Source: Scatophagus argus (taxonomy: Eukaryota > Chordata > Actinopteri > Scatophagidae). Taken from it: a DNA stretch of 64,000 nt. Made by a program: the position numbers and the translations under genes. The first letter of the stretch is position 1. Each line of letters opens with the position of its first letter. The stretch covers positions 7,309,627 through 7,373,626 of the forward strand of contig NC_058495.1 in the NCBI RefSeq assembly GCF_020382885.2, in the 5' to 3' direction. The notes beneath the pieces are model-generated. The model saw only the letters and a list, made by a program, of their open reading frames with translations. It searched no databases and was not told the DNA's origin. This document shows, one piece after another, positions 24,890-49,337 of this stretch.

Positions 24890-25600
24890 TAACGGTCTCT
24901 AAGAAGTTCACAAATGCTTTTATTTTCTTCTAGCTAGCCGGATGACATGACTTTTATAAACCGAAACGTTTGCAGACTAAAAACTGACTACCGTAGCCTC
25001 TATCACGAGACCAAACTCGAGAACAACAGAAGTGGGCGTGCCCAAAATGGCGACTCTCATAGCGCCATTTATCATCATCAGTTATTACAGTTGTGTTATT
25101 AATTAACGATACACACGGTGTAGGAATCAGACCAGCTTGTACATTACAGTTTAAAAGCACGGTAGTACTCTTTATTTTGTAATTGCAATGGTGTTTTGTT
25201 GATGTCAATATCACTAACGTCATCCTTTTTAGCCTTCAAAATAAAAGTGCGAAAATGATTACAAGTAATCGTGTGAAAAATAAGACCCTGTGATTTTCAC
25301 GAAAACCCCAGAAAAAAGCTTCTTTAAATTCGCAATGTTTTGTCAAAGTGCTAATGAACTCTCGGTTCTAAGTTGTGCAGAATGCACGGCTTGTTCAAAA
25401 CGATTTTTTTTCTTTAGGACTGTAGACACGGTGTCCTTTTTATTATGAAAAACTCGTGCCGGAATAGCTGGTCTTGTGGCTAGCGGAACACAGGTCTGTT
25501 CTGATGGTAGACAGCTATCTGTCAACAATCTAGGCATACCTGAGATTGAAGTCTGAGTGGCCGTTTATCGTCTGCTTCTTCCAGGTATGGGCATCTAGTC
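24890..25600. promoter_or_regulatory. divergent promoter region between bloc1s1 and itch
   Basis: About 1.4 kb separates the two start codons. The segment is richer in CG dinucleotides than its surroundings and lacks a TATA box. A GC-box-like GTGGGCGTGCC is at 25032-25042. YY1-like AAATGGCG is at 25045-25052, with a second inverted copy CGCCATTT at 25063-25070. A possible itch 5' UTR exon ends at the donor-like CAG|GTATGG near 25584. Use by both genes is inferred. Confidence 0.55.
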
Positions 25601-26308
25601 TTTCACTGAAAGGCATATATGAGATTTCCTAGACTGAACGATCAAAGCTGCTCAGTGAGCCGGGTGGTATTAGCATTACTCCCGTTAGTTAATGCATGGT
25701 TAGCTAAGCCTCGGTGTTCAGGACGTCGGCGAACAAAGTTACTCCCGACGGTCGAACTTCCAAGTTTCCATTAATGATTTGCACAACGTAATAGCCAGTT
25801 ATGCATCTTAGTCATGTCACCGTCGAAACCGTTAACCTACGAAAGGCTAGTGTTTGAAGTTGTCTTGACGACAAATCCCCTGTTGGCTAACCCTCTGCTA
25901 ACTTGACAGATGAAGCTATGAAGCTACAGTTGTACAGCCTTCATATTGTAGATGGCAGGGAGCACGTCGACTCGTTATGTTAAACTGTGTTGCTGTCCTG
26001 AACACTCAACACCTTTATGTTATATTAACATATCTCCACTGTCTAACATGTAAACTAACGTTACCTCTTGCCCTACAAAGATTAGCGAGTTGGGTTTAGC
26101 GAGACTTAATTTAGTTAAAAATAAAGTTGAAGATGGGATTTTCTGTTACGAGAGGTAACGGTTACATGGTGGTTTCTTGAAATAGCTAGGATCAATCGTA
26201 GTCACTGTTAGTATTTTAGGTAATGTTAGCCTAATTTTTTTAAGTACTGTAGGTTACCTACAGTGCTTATGTGTTTACATCTGATGTCGTCTGTTGCAAT
26301 TGCTGTAG

Positions 26309-26354
26309 GTCCTTTTGTTGAAGCCAAGAAAGGCTGCAGTGTTATGGATGAAAC

Positions 26355-26358
<4 letters not shown>
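26309..26358 (+). promoter_or_regulatory. itch 5' leader with overlapping upstream start codons
   Basis: An acceptor (TGCTGTAG) ends at 26308. Within 14 bases lie three ATGs in three frames: 26344 (MDET-stop, its TGA at 26356-26358 overlapping the main ATG as ATGA), 26348, and the real start 26355. An in-frame TGA at 26349-26351 rules out an upstream extension of the main frame. Confidence 0.7.
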
Positions 26359-38181
<11,823 letters not shown>

Positions 38182-39729
38182 AGTAACAAGAGCAAGAGCT
38201 GCAGGATGAGATGGAGGAGTGTGGGATAGCAGGAGCCATATCCCTTTCAGACAAGAGCACTTTTCAGCAGATTCTACTTGCAGCCAGGAGCTGCTTATAA
38301 ACTGCTAGTTGAACATAAAAATCTTTATTTTCTCTCACATTATCTTATGCAGTAATAACTGTTTGTAGGCAGTTTCTCGTCGTAAATTCATTCATCCCAC
38401 AGTCTGTTTCACTTTGGATCCATAAGATCAGTTCCAACCTAATCTACCTGATCTCATTAAGCCCTGTTCAGCCCACTAACATGTGATGGAGGCTCACCCT
38501 GTCATGTCTGCACTTGTTATAAGTTACGCAAGTGCAGTTTCAATACGTAAATCTGTGAATCTGGCAGTAGTAACTTGCTAAGAGTCGCCTTGTTGAGTCT
38601 ATGCACTCGAACTGATCATTTCAGAGCAAAGAGTCTTATTTGTGCATTTCGACTTAAACTAAAAAAAGTTCATATCGCAGAGCAACATCAAAGGCACGTG
38701 CTGTGTGGCTTTGGGTCTTTCAGGCTCAACTTGTATTCTTTTTAGTGAAAGAGTGGATGAATGGATGGACTTTTTCTCACAGCTGACGGGACTGACTTCT
38801 GTAGCACATATGCATTTTCTTTCAGAACTTTGATAAATGTGATCATGCTAATTGAAATAGTAATTTCTCTTATTTTGGCAGGTTGATTTCTTAACTTTAT
38901 AATAAGTTGAAACTTTGAATTAGTTTGCACATAATTATGTGAGCAGTAAGAGGGTTGTGGTTGTTTTTAAGCGAGGTTGTATTTTTATGTGCAATAGTTT
39001 TGTAGAAAACATTTTTGCCAATAATAGAGCCAAACAGTGATTGGTTTGATCATTTTATAACACTTTGATAAGTTTCAGCATTTACTATTGATTTGAGAAC
39101 ACTTGCAGGGTTGGTTGTGATTTGATCTGACTAACATTACCTTCCCTAAATTGTCTGTGCTGTACATAATATCAGCCTAACTGACTATGGATGGTCTCGT
39201 CCTTGACCAGTCAGGGATACTGACAAGACTTTTCTTAATTATTATGAGCTGTTACTAATGAAGTGGGACCATTAGGAGGTATTGCATAACAGAGAACAAT
39301 GATTTGTTGAATAATCACTTATTCCCACTGAATGGTAACTGATGCTTTGGTAGATGTCCAGATTTAAGTATTATTCTAGATAAATAATGAAGATTACTGA
39401 ATCCTAACTGTTGAGTGTTGAATGACTAATGCAGTTTATGTAAATACACTAACAAAGTAAAAAATCACTTTAATATCTTAATACATTTAGTTCACCCAAG
39501 CAATGGACTCTTTTGAGTTGCAGGCAGAAGCTGATAAGTTAATTTTTAAAAAAGATTTGAAATAAGGTAGTAGAAAGTGGCCCTAGTTTTATAGGGTGTG
39601 ATGGTGTTCAGATTTGTACATTTTTAGGGTATTTCATGACCTTTCCACAAATAGTTCTGCTTAAGTCAAATTTAAAGTTCCCTTTTAGTATCAGAAATGA
39701 TTATTGAACCAATTTACCAAAGGATTATG

Positions 39730-39761
<32 letters not shown>

Positions 39762-41030
39762 GAAACTGACTGAAAAGTCAACCAGCATAATTAGAAAAAA
39801 GGTTTGAACAAAATTCAATCTATAGTGTGATATTTTTAAAATGAATAGTAACTGTCCAATCATCAAGGTTTGGAGTGTCAGTTTAGGCAATGTGGTAAAT
39901 TACGTGGTGTAATCTCACTGTGCATCCCAGATTACTGAAAATTTAATTTACAATTTACAAATTAATTTACAGTATATTCCTTTTAATTTTTCAGCAAAGT
40001 GTAAAACGGAGTATCCAAAATGGATGTATGTGGTATCAACAAATGTTGCCCATGTATTTGCCCTTTATGAACCATGTGGCTTTATGTCATTATTGCATCA
40101 TCATTTCAGTGCTTGTACGAATGAAAAAAACTGCTGGTGGTTCTCAATGGCCTGAACTCTCCATCACTGACCTGACGTGTGTATTGACCCTCAGGCAGTA
40201 CCATTTACTGTTCACTTGATACTTATTGTGTCAGATTTTTCACATTTTCTCACATTTTATCCATTGCTGGTAGTAATTTAGTTAACGCACATAAACATAC
40301 AAAACTACTGGTGTGCAAATTTGTGAATAGATTGTTGTAAAAAAAAAAAAATTAAATAAATAAAATAAAAACCTTGATTAAAAAAGGTTTTGTCATTAAA
40401 ATGTTGACTGTTGAATATTTTAACAGATTACAACTTACATTATAGCACCTTGACACTCCAAACTGGTTGAATTAACCGGTTAATTGTTCAGTCCCTGCTG
40501 TGTTCCCGATTTTGGGGCAGTTAAACATACAGAAAAATGCAAAGTAGTGTTTTAGTTGTGCTGATTGCAAATCACGTTGATAGTGAAATCACTGTTTTTT
40601 GAGGCTTTGACTGAAAATCGATGGTTGAATATTATTTATTTGGAGGATGGGTATCATGTAGCAATGGACTGGATTGATTGAGAAAAAATAAAATGATTAA
40701 AACGCTGGGCTCCTTCAGGACGCTTGTGAAGTGTTAATTATTATCACCACAATATTTTTCACATCTGCTTACAGTATCCTGCACACAAGTCTTTACTTTT
40801 GTTTCTATGTTGTAGGAAACAAGTCTTTTGCACATATAATGCTTTAAATGGGAAAAATACATTAGGAAAGAAAATAGTGCAAGTTCTGTGTTCCCCTGAA
40901 AAAACGTTGTTGTGGCTCCATCCTTAGTAGTAAGTATACTAATTAATATATAATAAATTTTATGATTGCAAGCATATGTTGTTTGATCAATATTTGTGAA
41001 CGAAATACTGATTTTTAAATTTTATTTAGA
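38182..41030 (+). other. itch 3' UTR and downstream DNA
   Basis: No coding exon seen. Several AATAAA-type signals occur (for example AAATAAATAAAATAAAA near 40350-40370 and AATAAAATG near 40687), so the true end of the itch 3' UTR cannot be decided from sequence. A poly-T run of about 27 lies near 39735-39761. The 40.64-40.70 kb text (GGAGGATGGG...CAATGGACTGGATTG) resembles 41.83-41.87 kb, hinting that the following tandem array starts here. Confidence 0.5.
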
Positions 41031-43224
41031 ATACAATTTATCAGTGGAATTCAGGGATATTCTAAAGACAGTTTTGTGGGAAATATTGTGATTTTTACTG
41101 CACCAAATTAATTGGACATGATGCAGTTCTCTTAAACAACCCTGCAGTAAATATTACATTTAGCTCCACTTCAATAAGCTGCAACAATAGAATACTGCTT
41201 ACACAATAATGAAACAGTAATAATCAGTAATTAATATCTAATTAATGTCTCTATCTTCTGATATTTTGGGTATATTTTGCTGATAATACTTTTGTATTTT
41301 TACTTAAATAAATTTTGAATGCATGACTTCTGTGGTATTGCTACTTTTTTTTTTTTTTTTTTTTTTTAAATCTTTTTACTTTTTTGAGCACTTCTGATGA
41401 TGTGATCACAATCTGATTCAATATACTTACTGATGGCGTGTCCCTTGAAGAAGAAGAAACACAACTAATGGTACAAAGCACAAAGAGTACAGTTCTGATT
41501 CGCTATGTTACTCAGTTGTCTTATAATGAGCATGGGTGACTTGGAGAATGGTCTATGTGTGTACTGCCATAAACTTCAGCCTTTCTTTGGCTCTACATTT
41601 TAAAAATCCTAAACTTTGTTCCTTGCATTGCAGGATATGACTAAAGACTGATCTTGAATTTATTTGTATTTCTTCTGAAATGTGTCTGCAGTGTTTTTTT
41701 GAGACATCAACTCTTACATTATGTAATGTGCAACAGCCAAATGACTAATGCAGTTACCAAAGTTACACACCAAAGTTTGGAATGCAACTTAATCCCAAAA
41801 CAGACAGCAAATCAGCTGAATCTGTGGAGGATGGGCTTCATCTTACAATGGACTGGACTGAATGAGAAATGCATTAATTATTAGACACCACTAGACCACA
41901 TTTTTATGGCAAAGTACATTAACACAATACAGAAGTAGAGACATTAGAGCAAAAATCAATAATGAGAACCAAACATACAACAAACTCCTGAAAACAAACA
42001 AGAGTATTACAAAACCACTGCCGTACTGAAAACAAAACAATATTCTAATAATACCTGGCAGTTACCACTGGTAGCGTTATTTGTACTGGTGTGTGTGAGT
42101 GTGTGTGTGCACGCATTCATCTGTAACAAAAGGGTAAAGGACAGAACCAAGAAGGATTAAGGATGATGTTACAGGAGAAAAGTAAGAGTACTCAAGGGAA
42201 TAGGAGATAAGAAAAGAAATAAATAAAAAGAGTTAAAATTACAATAAATAAAATAACTAACGATGCAATTTTCTTGAACAGCCCTGCACTAAAGAATACA
42301 TGTAGCTCCAACAACTAACTACAACTTACACATTAGTGAAACAGAAGTAATAGCCTAATATAATACCGAAAGGGTGCGATGAGCTTCGGTAATGATGATA
42401 TTTTAAGCACATTTTACTTGTAATTGTGTATTGTTACTAAAATTTTAAATGCATGACTTTATGTTATTTCTACCTTACTTTAAAAAAGGATGTGAGCATA
42501 TCTTTAACTGAAGGTCATTGTACTTAGTGAAGCTTTCTCATATGAAGAACAAAGAGAGGTGAATTATGGTGCAAAGCAAAAAAAAAAAAAAAAAAAAAAA
42601 AATGCTATTTTGTATTGATTACTTAATCATAGGTCTTACAGTGAACATGGGTATTGACTTTCTTTGGCTCTTCTTTTAAAAATTCTAAAATTTGCTCCCC
42701 CTGCAGGATGTGACTAAAGACTCTCAAAGTCTTGAATTTATCTAGATTTCTTCGGAAATCTGTGTGCACTGTTTAAATGAGGCATCAGCTCTTACATTAT
42801 ATAACACACAACAGCCAAATGACTAATACAATTACTTAAGCTACACACCAAAGTTTGGTATGTAGCTTTATCCCAAAACAGGCACAGCTAATACCTTACA
42901 GGTCACTGCAGTAACAAACTAGTTTTGCAGGCACATATTGCCTGCATTTTCAACACATTTACATTCAAATGAAGAGACACGTTAAAGTTTATATACAATT
43001 TTTTATTTTTGTTCTCTCTCAAAATGTTTTTTTGTCTTTTTGTCTAATATTTGTTTATGTATTATTATTTATTTATTTAATCTTTACCAAAAACACTACA
43101 ATAATCCAATGTACTTAGAGTACACTGGATTATTGGGCTAAATGAGTTGAAAGATTTTATTGTGTGAGTGCAAAATCTTTCTCTATCGAAACTTGTGTTT
43201 CGTTAAAGTTAATCACAAAATCCT

Positions 43225-43850
43225 ACTCTAAAAATCGTCCATGTGGGTAGATGAACTCCACTCCTACATCATGGAGAGAACTCAGATTGTTGCTGATGGT
43301 ATTAAAGCTCCTATACAATGAGAAATAGGTTACTAGAAGGGTCTATCCATGGGCCACTGCTATTTAGGTTATACAGAAATAACATCATTCTTCCTAATCA
43401 GTACTCAGACATCTATTTCTTTGCTGATGACACGATTTTATGTGCTTCAGGCTCCACTTCAGGCAAAGCCCTGACCCGTCTTCAGTCTGCCTTTGATGAA
43501 TTTCAGTTATCACCCCCTATATCACAGACGAGTTTTAAATCCAAAAAAGACCCCAACCTCCACTACTGACTCTGATGGCACTCATATTGCTCTTGCAGAG
43601 TTGAATAAATATTTAAGAATTTGGCTTGACAGCAGGCTATCATTCAAAATTCATATTCAACAATTGCCAAAAACAAGATAAAAATTAAACTTGGCTTTTG
43701 TATAGAATTAAAGGTTGTCTGAGTTCTTTCAACCACGAAACTACTGTGCAATCAACCTTCAAGTCTGTCCTTGACCATGGTAATACTCTGTACTGTGACG
43801 CTGCTCTGCCAACACTTCAACTGTGTATCACAGTGCATTACACTCTGGGT
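43225..43850 (+). mobile_element. LINE reverse-transcriptase fragment, decayed
   Basis: Encodes pieces of a LINE RT: GPLLFRLYRNNI (43352-43387), the RT catalytic box as FADDTILCASGS (43423-43458), LTRLQSAFDEF, then after frame changes DGTHIALAELNKYLRIWLDS and SRLSFKIHIQ (43574-43660), and further pieces to about 43830. Both ends are truncated. It lies between units B and C of the local repeat array, so it inserted after the duplication. Confidence 0.85.
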
Positions 43851-43866
43851 GTGTGAGTGTGAGTGA

Positions 43867-43867
<1 letters not shown>

Positions 43868-43908
<41 letters not shown>
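43868..43908. repeat. (TG)n microsatellite
   Basis: A TG run of about 40 bases, paralogous in position to the shorter TG run near 42090-42110 in unit B of the local array. Confidence 0.9.
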
Positions 43909-43911
<3 letters not shown>

Positions 43912-44469
43912 CACGCATTCACCTGTAACAAAAGGATAAAGGACATAACCAAGAAGGATTAAGGATGATGTTACAGGAGAAAAGTAAGAGTACTCAGAGG
44001 AATAGCAGAGAGGAAAACAAATAAATAAAAGACTTGAATTATAATAAACAAAAAAATTAATTTGAAAATTCAGGATATTAGCAGTTTGAGTAACCATCTT
44101 TGGAAACTGTGGCTTCTACAGGATGTTTTCTTTAAAAAAAATATCCTATATATATCCTATAATATAAGGGAGCAATTGTTTTTCATTTTGAGAAAAATCT
44201 AAAAAATGCATACATTTTCTCAGCACTGAGTCAAGGGAAATAAAAACACTACTATGCACCTCATAGTAGCTTCCATTTCTGGGCCCCCCTTGAGTGAAAA
44301 TTGTTGTGGGTTCCCCATTCCCATTCACTGCAATTAATTATTCCATTGCTCATACCAATCATTAATGCTTATAATTAGAATGTAGTATGCATATTAATTA
44401 TAATCAGGTTTGCTGTGTGTTCACACTAAAAAAAAATTCTCACAGTACACACAATAACAATACTCAAGA

Positions 44470-44499
44470 TGTATGGAATTTCCCTCGGGATCAATAAAA

Positions 44500-44530
<31 letters not shown>

Positions 44531-44532
44531 AT
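44470..44532 (+). mobile_element. LINE 3' tail with (TCTA)n
   Basis: GGAATTTCCCTCGGGATCAA then TAAAATATC and about seven TCTA units. It marks the 3' end of an insertion of roughly 0.47 kb into unit C of the repeat array. Confidence 0.8.
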
Positions 44533-45411
44533 CTATATCTAATAAAACTCATCAGTGGAATTCAAAGACTGCTGACTGCAGGATATGTTATTATAGAGTT
44601 ATAGAGTATAGAGTATGATGCAATTTTCTTTTACTGCCCCTCAGTAAAAACTGCATTTAGCAACAACAATTGACTACAACTTACATATTTATGAAAACGT
44701 AATAGTATAAAACCAAAAAGGGATATTGTGCTTCAGTAATAATGATATTTGGAGTACAGTTTTGCTTACAATTGTGTAAATAAAATTTTAAATGCATGGC
44801 TTTTATTTTGTGGTATTTTTATGTGTACTTGAAAAATAGATGTGAGCATATCTTTAACTGAAGGTCGTTGTATTATAAGCTTTCTCAGAGGAAAAGAAAG
44901 AAAGATGATTTATGGTGCAAAGGAAAAAAAAAGCTCCTGAACTAAAGACCCCTGATCTTGATTATTTTGTGTATCTCCTGAAAGATGTGACAAAATGTCG
45001 CTGTGCTCTTATGCTTCATATGAAGCATCCATTCTCATATTATGTACATAACATGACAATAGCTGAATGACTGATGCAGTTACCAAAGTTACACACCAAA
45101 GTTTGGCATGTGGCTTCATAATAGAGAGCAAATTGCTGTATGGGTTACTACGATAACAATTCAATTTTGCAGTCACATCTTGCCTGCTGGTTGCATATTG
45201 TGGTGAATATTTTTTCCAGAGTGTGAAAACTTAATCTACGCTTTTTTTCGTACACATTTTTCGGTACCAAAAACACCACATTAAAAACTACTCTTAATTT
45301 AGCTAGGAACCTAATGTATAATGCTGTACTAGGGGGAATTTTCACTGTAACACATCATTGTACATTGTGTGTGCAACATCTATATATGTCCTATCGGCTC
45401 TGTTGAAAGTC

Positions 45412-46517
45412 ATGGCAGGTCCTGATCCGGTAAAAACTCTTCTGTATACCGTCAATACCCTCCTGCAACAAGAAAAATATAAAGCTGCATTGGCAGTTTT
45501 GAAAGGCTTCAGAAACGGCGCCGTGTGAGTGAAAACATTCAATTAACTAGCTAGCTAGCTAAGCTACGACAGTTTATTTCTTTACCCCACAGCTGGCGGC
45601 CAGGAGTTCCGTTGCTAATCAGCTGTAGTTTCTGGTCGCTGGCTTTAGCTGCTTGGTGGTAATTCCGGGGCAACAATGGATTTTGTTGACTAAACTAAAA
45701 GCACTGGGAATGTTTGACCTTGCTTTGAAGATAGTTGCGTTCCCCGATAGCACTGTTGTGATGTGTTTTTTCAGATATGGGGCCAAGATCAGAGCACCGC
45801 ATGCTTTGGTAATGACTTTTCTGTTCAGAAGTGGCAGGTAAGAACTTGAACTGTAATGTTAATTAAATTGAAATTCCTTGCTATTGAATTCTCCCCATGT
45901 CTCTTAAATCTGATCATGTTTTTCTTTCTTCTGATAGTTTGAAGGACAAGCTCAAAGCTATTTTGAAGGCCACATACACCCACTCTCGCAACCTGGCATG
46001 CTTTGTGTTCACATACAAAGGACTGCAAGCATTGCAGGAGAGCATACAGGGAAAGAGTTTGCAGTCTCACTCCTTTCTGGCTGCCTGTGTCGGAGGATGG
46101 CTAGTGTTTGGAGATAACAACAACATCAACAGTCAGGTATGATCAGCCTGTAGTTTCCTGTCACTCTCACGTGTGTTCTTTATTAGGATATCATTATAAA
46201 GTTAAGTAATTGTGTTCATTCCATTAAATTTTTTTGCTCTTCTCTAGATCAATATGTACTTGCTGTCCAGGATCCTGTTCGCGCTGTCTCGGCTGGCTGT
46301 AGAGAAAGGTTTTATCCCCCAGCCTAAACACGACCCTTTCCCGTTCTTCGCCACATTGGTGTGGGGTATTGTCTTGTGGCTGTTTGAATATCACCCACAC
46401 ACCCTTCAGCCATCCCTGCAGTCCTCAATGAACTACCTCTACCATGACAGCAATGTGTGGCATGACATCTCAGACTTCCTTGTTTATAATAAGCCAAGGA
46501 CTTCTGCTCAGGAATGA
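45412..46517 (+). CDS. pxmp4: peroxisomal membrane protein 4 (PMP24)
   Basis: A multi-pass membrane protein of peroxisomes in the Tim17/Tim22/PMP24 superfamily; its biochemical role is poorly known. Exons: 45412-45524, 45775-45837, 45938-46136, 46248-46517, phases matching, giving 214 aa (human 212). Diagnostic blocks: AALAVLKGFRNGAV, YGAKIRAPHALVMTFLFR, FGDNNNINSQINMYLLSR, WGIVLWLFEYH, SNVWHDISDFLVYNK. Hydrophobic segments lie near residues 98-115 and 165-180. ATTAAA at 46704-46709 or AATAAA at 47585-47590 may end the mRNA. The gene follows itch in the same direction, as expected for the 20q11-like block. Confidence 0.96.
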
Positions 46518-49273
46518 GGCAATAATTTCTTTCAGTATGAACTCTTTAAATAATACAATAATTTTTTTTAATTACTTACTCATGTTCCAAATATTATTGA
46601 ATGTTTTGTTTGTTTTTTAATTATTGTAAGATTATATTTTCTATCTATGATTGATTGATTGAATTTTAATGTGCAGGAGTGTGTCACTAAATACATCTGC
46701 TGAATTAAAGTGACTAATTTTAAAGAATCTAAGACACAGAGCTCTTTTCTGCAGGATCTGCCTAAGAAATAATGGATGCACATCTTGAGGTTTTTGTTAA
46801 TCTACTAATGTCTACGGTTGCTGAAAAGCAGTAATCAAATTCAGAATAAGAATATATATTTACAAAAATCAGTTGAAGTTGATAATATAAAATTTAAAAT
46901 ATATTGTCTTTGTACTGTTGTAAATTCAGTATGTGTCAAAAAGGGTGATCAGATTTTGTTTAATTTGTTTTAACACAGCATCTCATGTCCTGAATATCTG
47001 TACCAAACTTCATGGCTCCAACAAATCTGAAATATTCTTTATTCTGGCAGTCTTGTGGGCTATAACCAAAGACTGATCTTAAATTTATTTAAATGTAGTT
47101 TTTAAAAGGTGCTATGAAGTATTGTATTTATCTCTGTGACAGGGAGACACCAGATAGATAGATAGTTCATGTTGTGAGTCAGTATCCGATCTCCAGAAAT
47201 GTATCCCACCCAAATGGCCTATAGCCTACATAACTGTCATTATTAACAGAGGAGTCATAGGCCAGTTGAACACGATTTTTTAATAAAGCTATTTTTCTCT
47301 CAGAGGCAAGTCTAAACATCAACAGAAACACTAATTAGCGCTAAGTGAACACCAACACCTCTATTCTGGGAAAGAGATACCTGTGTCGAGAATTTAAGTA
47401 TGTGCTGCAAATGGGTGTGTGTATGTTTGTAGTTTTTGAACTCTGATCGGTAGTTTATTATGTAATATGTTTAATTCTTTATGTTGGAAGCCTTTCTCTG
47501 CTTTCTCTAATACTGGTGTATTATATCACTTTTTGCTTTTTGGACTCAATGGAGATCAATTTTGTACCAAACCAATACCTGTTCAATAAAATCTGCTGTT
47601 AGTTTAGCTTTTGACAATGTGGATGATATTCTAATCTAAATTATGCCTTCATTAAAACTACTTCACTGCATTTCACAGTACAGTCATTTAAGACAAAGAA
47701 ATTAAAAATTTTAAAAATATATATTATGTATTATTATAACACATAATGTTATTATTACGTAATATTCTACTTATTTTTGTAAATATATGCTTAAGCTGAA
47801 TTTGATGTCAGCAACATATTTCAAACCAGTTGAGAAAGGGATTCAGGTTCCAGGTTCATTGGAAACAGGTGATCACATCTTGATGGGTGTGAAAGCAGCA
47901 TCCTTGAAAGGCTCAGTCGTCAAAAGTCTGGGAGGAGGTGAGGTTCATGACTACAGAATATTACTACATGGGCTCAGGAAAGCTACATAAAACTGATGTT
48001 AGTCAACACAGTTCATTGGCAAATAATCACATGCTGTCTTTATTTACTTTTCCCACAGTTTCCCAGGTTTTTTGAATCGAGGTTATAAAAGTATTCATTA
48101 AGAGAAGACCTTATTAAAGTGTTAAATTAGTATGTGTGTTACCTGATTAATGATTACTGCTTTTTATTATTACTGAACGATGGTATTACTGTTTCGCAGA
48201 CCAGTAAATCAAAGTGACAAAGTGGTGAACCTCTCTTCACCCTTGCCTGTGAACTACTGTCTTGTCCAATCATATTACTATTACCTGTTACCAATGAACC
48301 TGTTTACCTGTGGAACGTTCCAGACAGGTGTTTTCGGAGCAGTACGCAACTTTCTCAGTCTTTTGCTGCTCCTGTCACAATTGTTTGAAATGTGTTGCTG
48401 ACATCATATTCAGAGTGAGTATAATTCACCATCAGTGAAGCTGATGAAGTGAAACAAAATCTGCATTGTCTTTAAACAGTTTTCAATTGAGTAAATGTGA
48501 AAAAGGAAAGGAAAATTTAATCAATGTTTTACTCGTTTTTCTCGTTTATAATGATCATAATAGTAATAATGATAATCATTATCATCACCATCATCATCAT
48601 CAAGTGTGCAGGAGAACAAAATTTTAACGTGTGAATGAGTATAATTGATTATTTAAAACAAAAATAAGTTGATGAATTGTTTGATCAATTAAGCAAACAA
48701 CCACGATCTTAATTAGTCATTTTATATGGAATCGAACACAATGACGACAGTCTGTCACGGTTGACTGGTTGCAATGACTTAAGAGATGAGTGTTGAGGTG
48801 TGGAGTTCCTCGGTATCACCTCTGTCAGATAAACAGTAAAAATCTTTTCAAAACCACATTATATCATACAAAACAGATAGCGTGTGGCATGATACCAACG
48901 GTATGAAATAATACTACAATAAAAGTGAGCTGAATGAATGGATATTAGCCAGTAAAGGAAATTAGGTTGCTGTGGCCCTCCTGCTTCTGCTGCAGGTCTC
49001 ATATCTGTGTTGCAAAATGTTGCAGAAAGTTTTGACACCCACAAACATTATTTTTTCTACGTCTTTGCTCTTTGGTCGAGCCGGGTGGGTCGGCTTACTC
49101 ATGTACAAAGCTTCCACAAAAAGGTAAGCTTCACCTGCAGCATTATTAGAAAGGAGGAGTGTGGTGCGTGTTTTGTGACTCATGACTTCAGGGCCTTAGT
49201 AACTATTGAGAGAAAACCAGTTGGCTTCACTTTTCCACTTAGTGAAATGCTTTCAGGGGGTGGGGCAAAGCTT
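46518..49273. other. intergenic DNA between pxmp4 and the transglutaminase gene
   Basis: No gene recognised. A short GATA run lies near 47153, and an AT-rich (ATAATGATA/TCATCA) patch near 48540-48602. An open frame at 47787-47990 has no homology that I know. Confidence 0.5.
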
Positions 49274-49280
49274 TATATAA
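49274..49280 (+). promoter_or_regulatory. TATA box of the transglutaminase gene
   Basis: TATATAA within GCTTTATATAACTG lies 58-64 bp upstream of the ATG at 49338, placing the start of transcription near 49305 and making the first exon very short. Confidence 0.65.
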
Positions 49281-49337
49281 CTGTAGAGAAGGACAGCAGG
49301 GACATTAAGCACCCTAGTGGAAAAGAGACACTAACAA

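Larger units (their letters stand above)
41030..45140 (+). repeat. old diverged direct-repeat array, about three units
   Basis: Three non-coding units share the same order of landmarks. Unit A, about 41.03-41.88 kb; unit B, about 41.9-42.9 kb; unit C, about 43.85-45.14 kb, interrupted by an insertion at about 44.06-44.53 kb. Shared text: ATCAGTGGAATTCA (41052, 44553); AAATGCATG-type core (41320, 42449, 44790); ATGTGAGCATATCTTTAACT (42490, 44840); ACACACCAAAGTTTGG (41765, 42844, 45091). B and C also share about 170 bp beginning GTAACAAAAGG..AAAGGACA (42123, 43925). Spacing is about 1.1 kb A to B and 2.3 kb B to C. No open frame is conserved between units. Confidence 0.8.

Noticed and set aside
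47787-47990. Possible small gene (67 codons)
   Set aside because: The text feels like a dispersed fish repeat and lacks conserved coding features; not certain enough to list.
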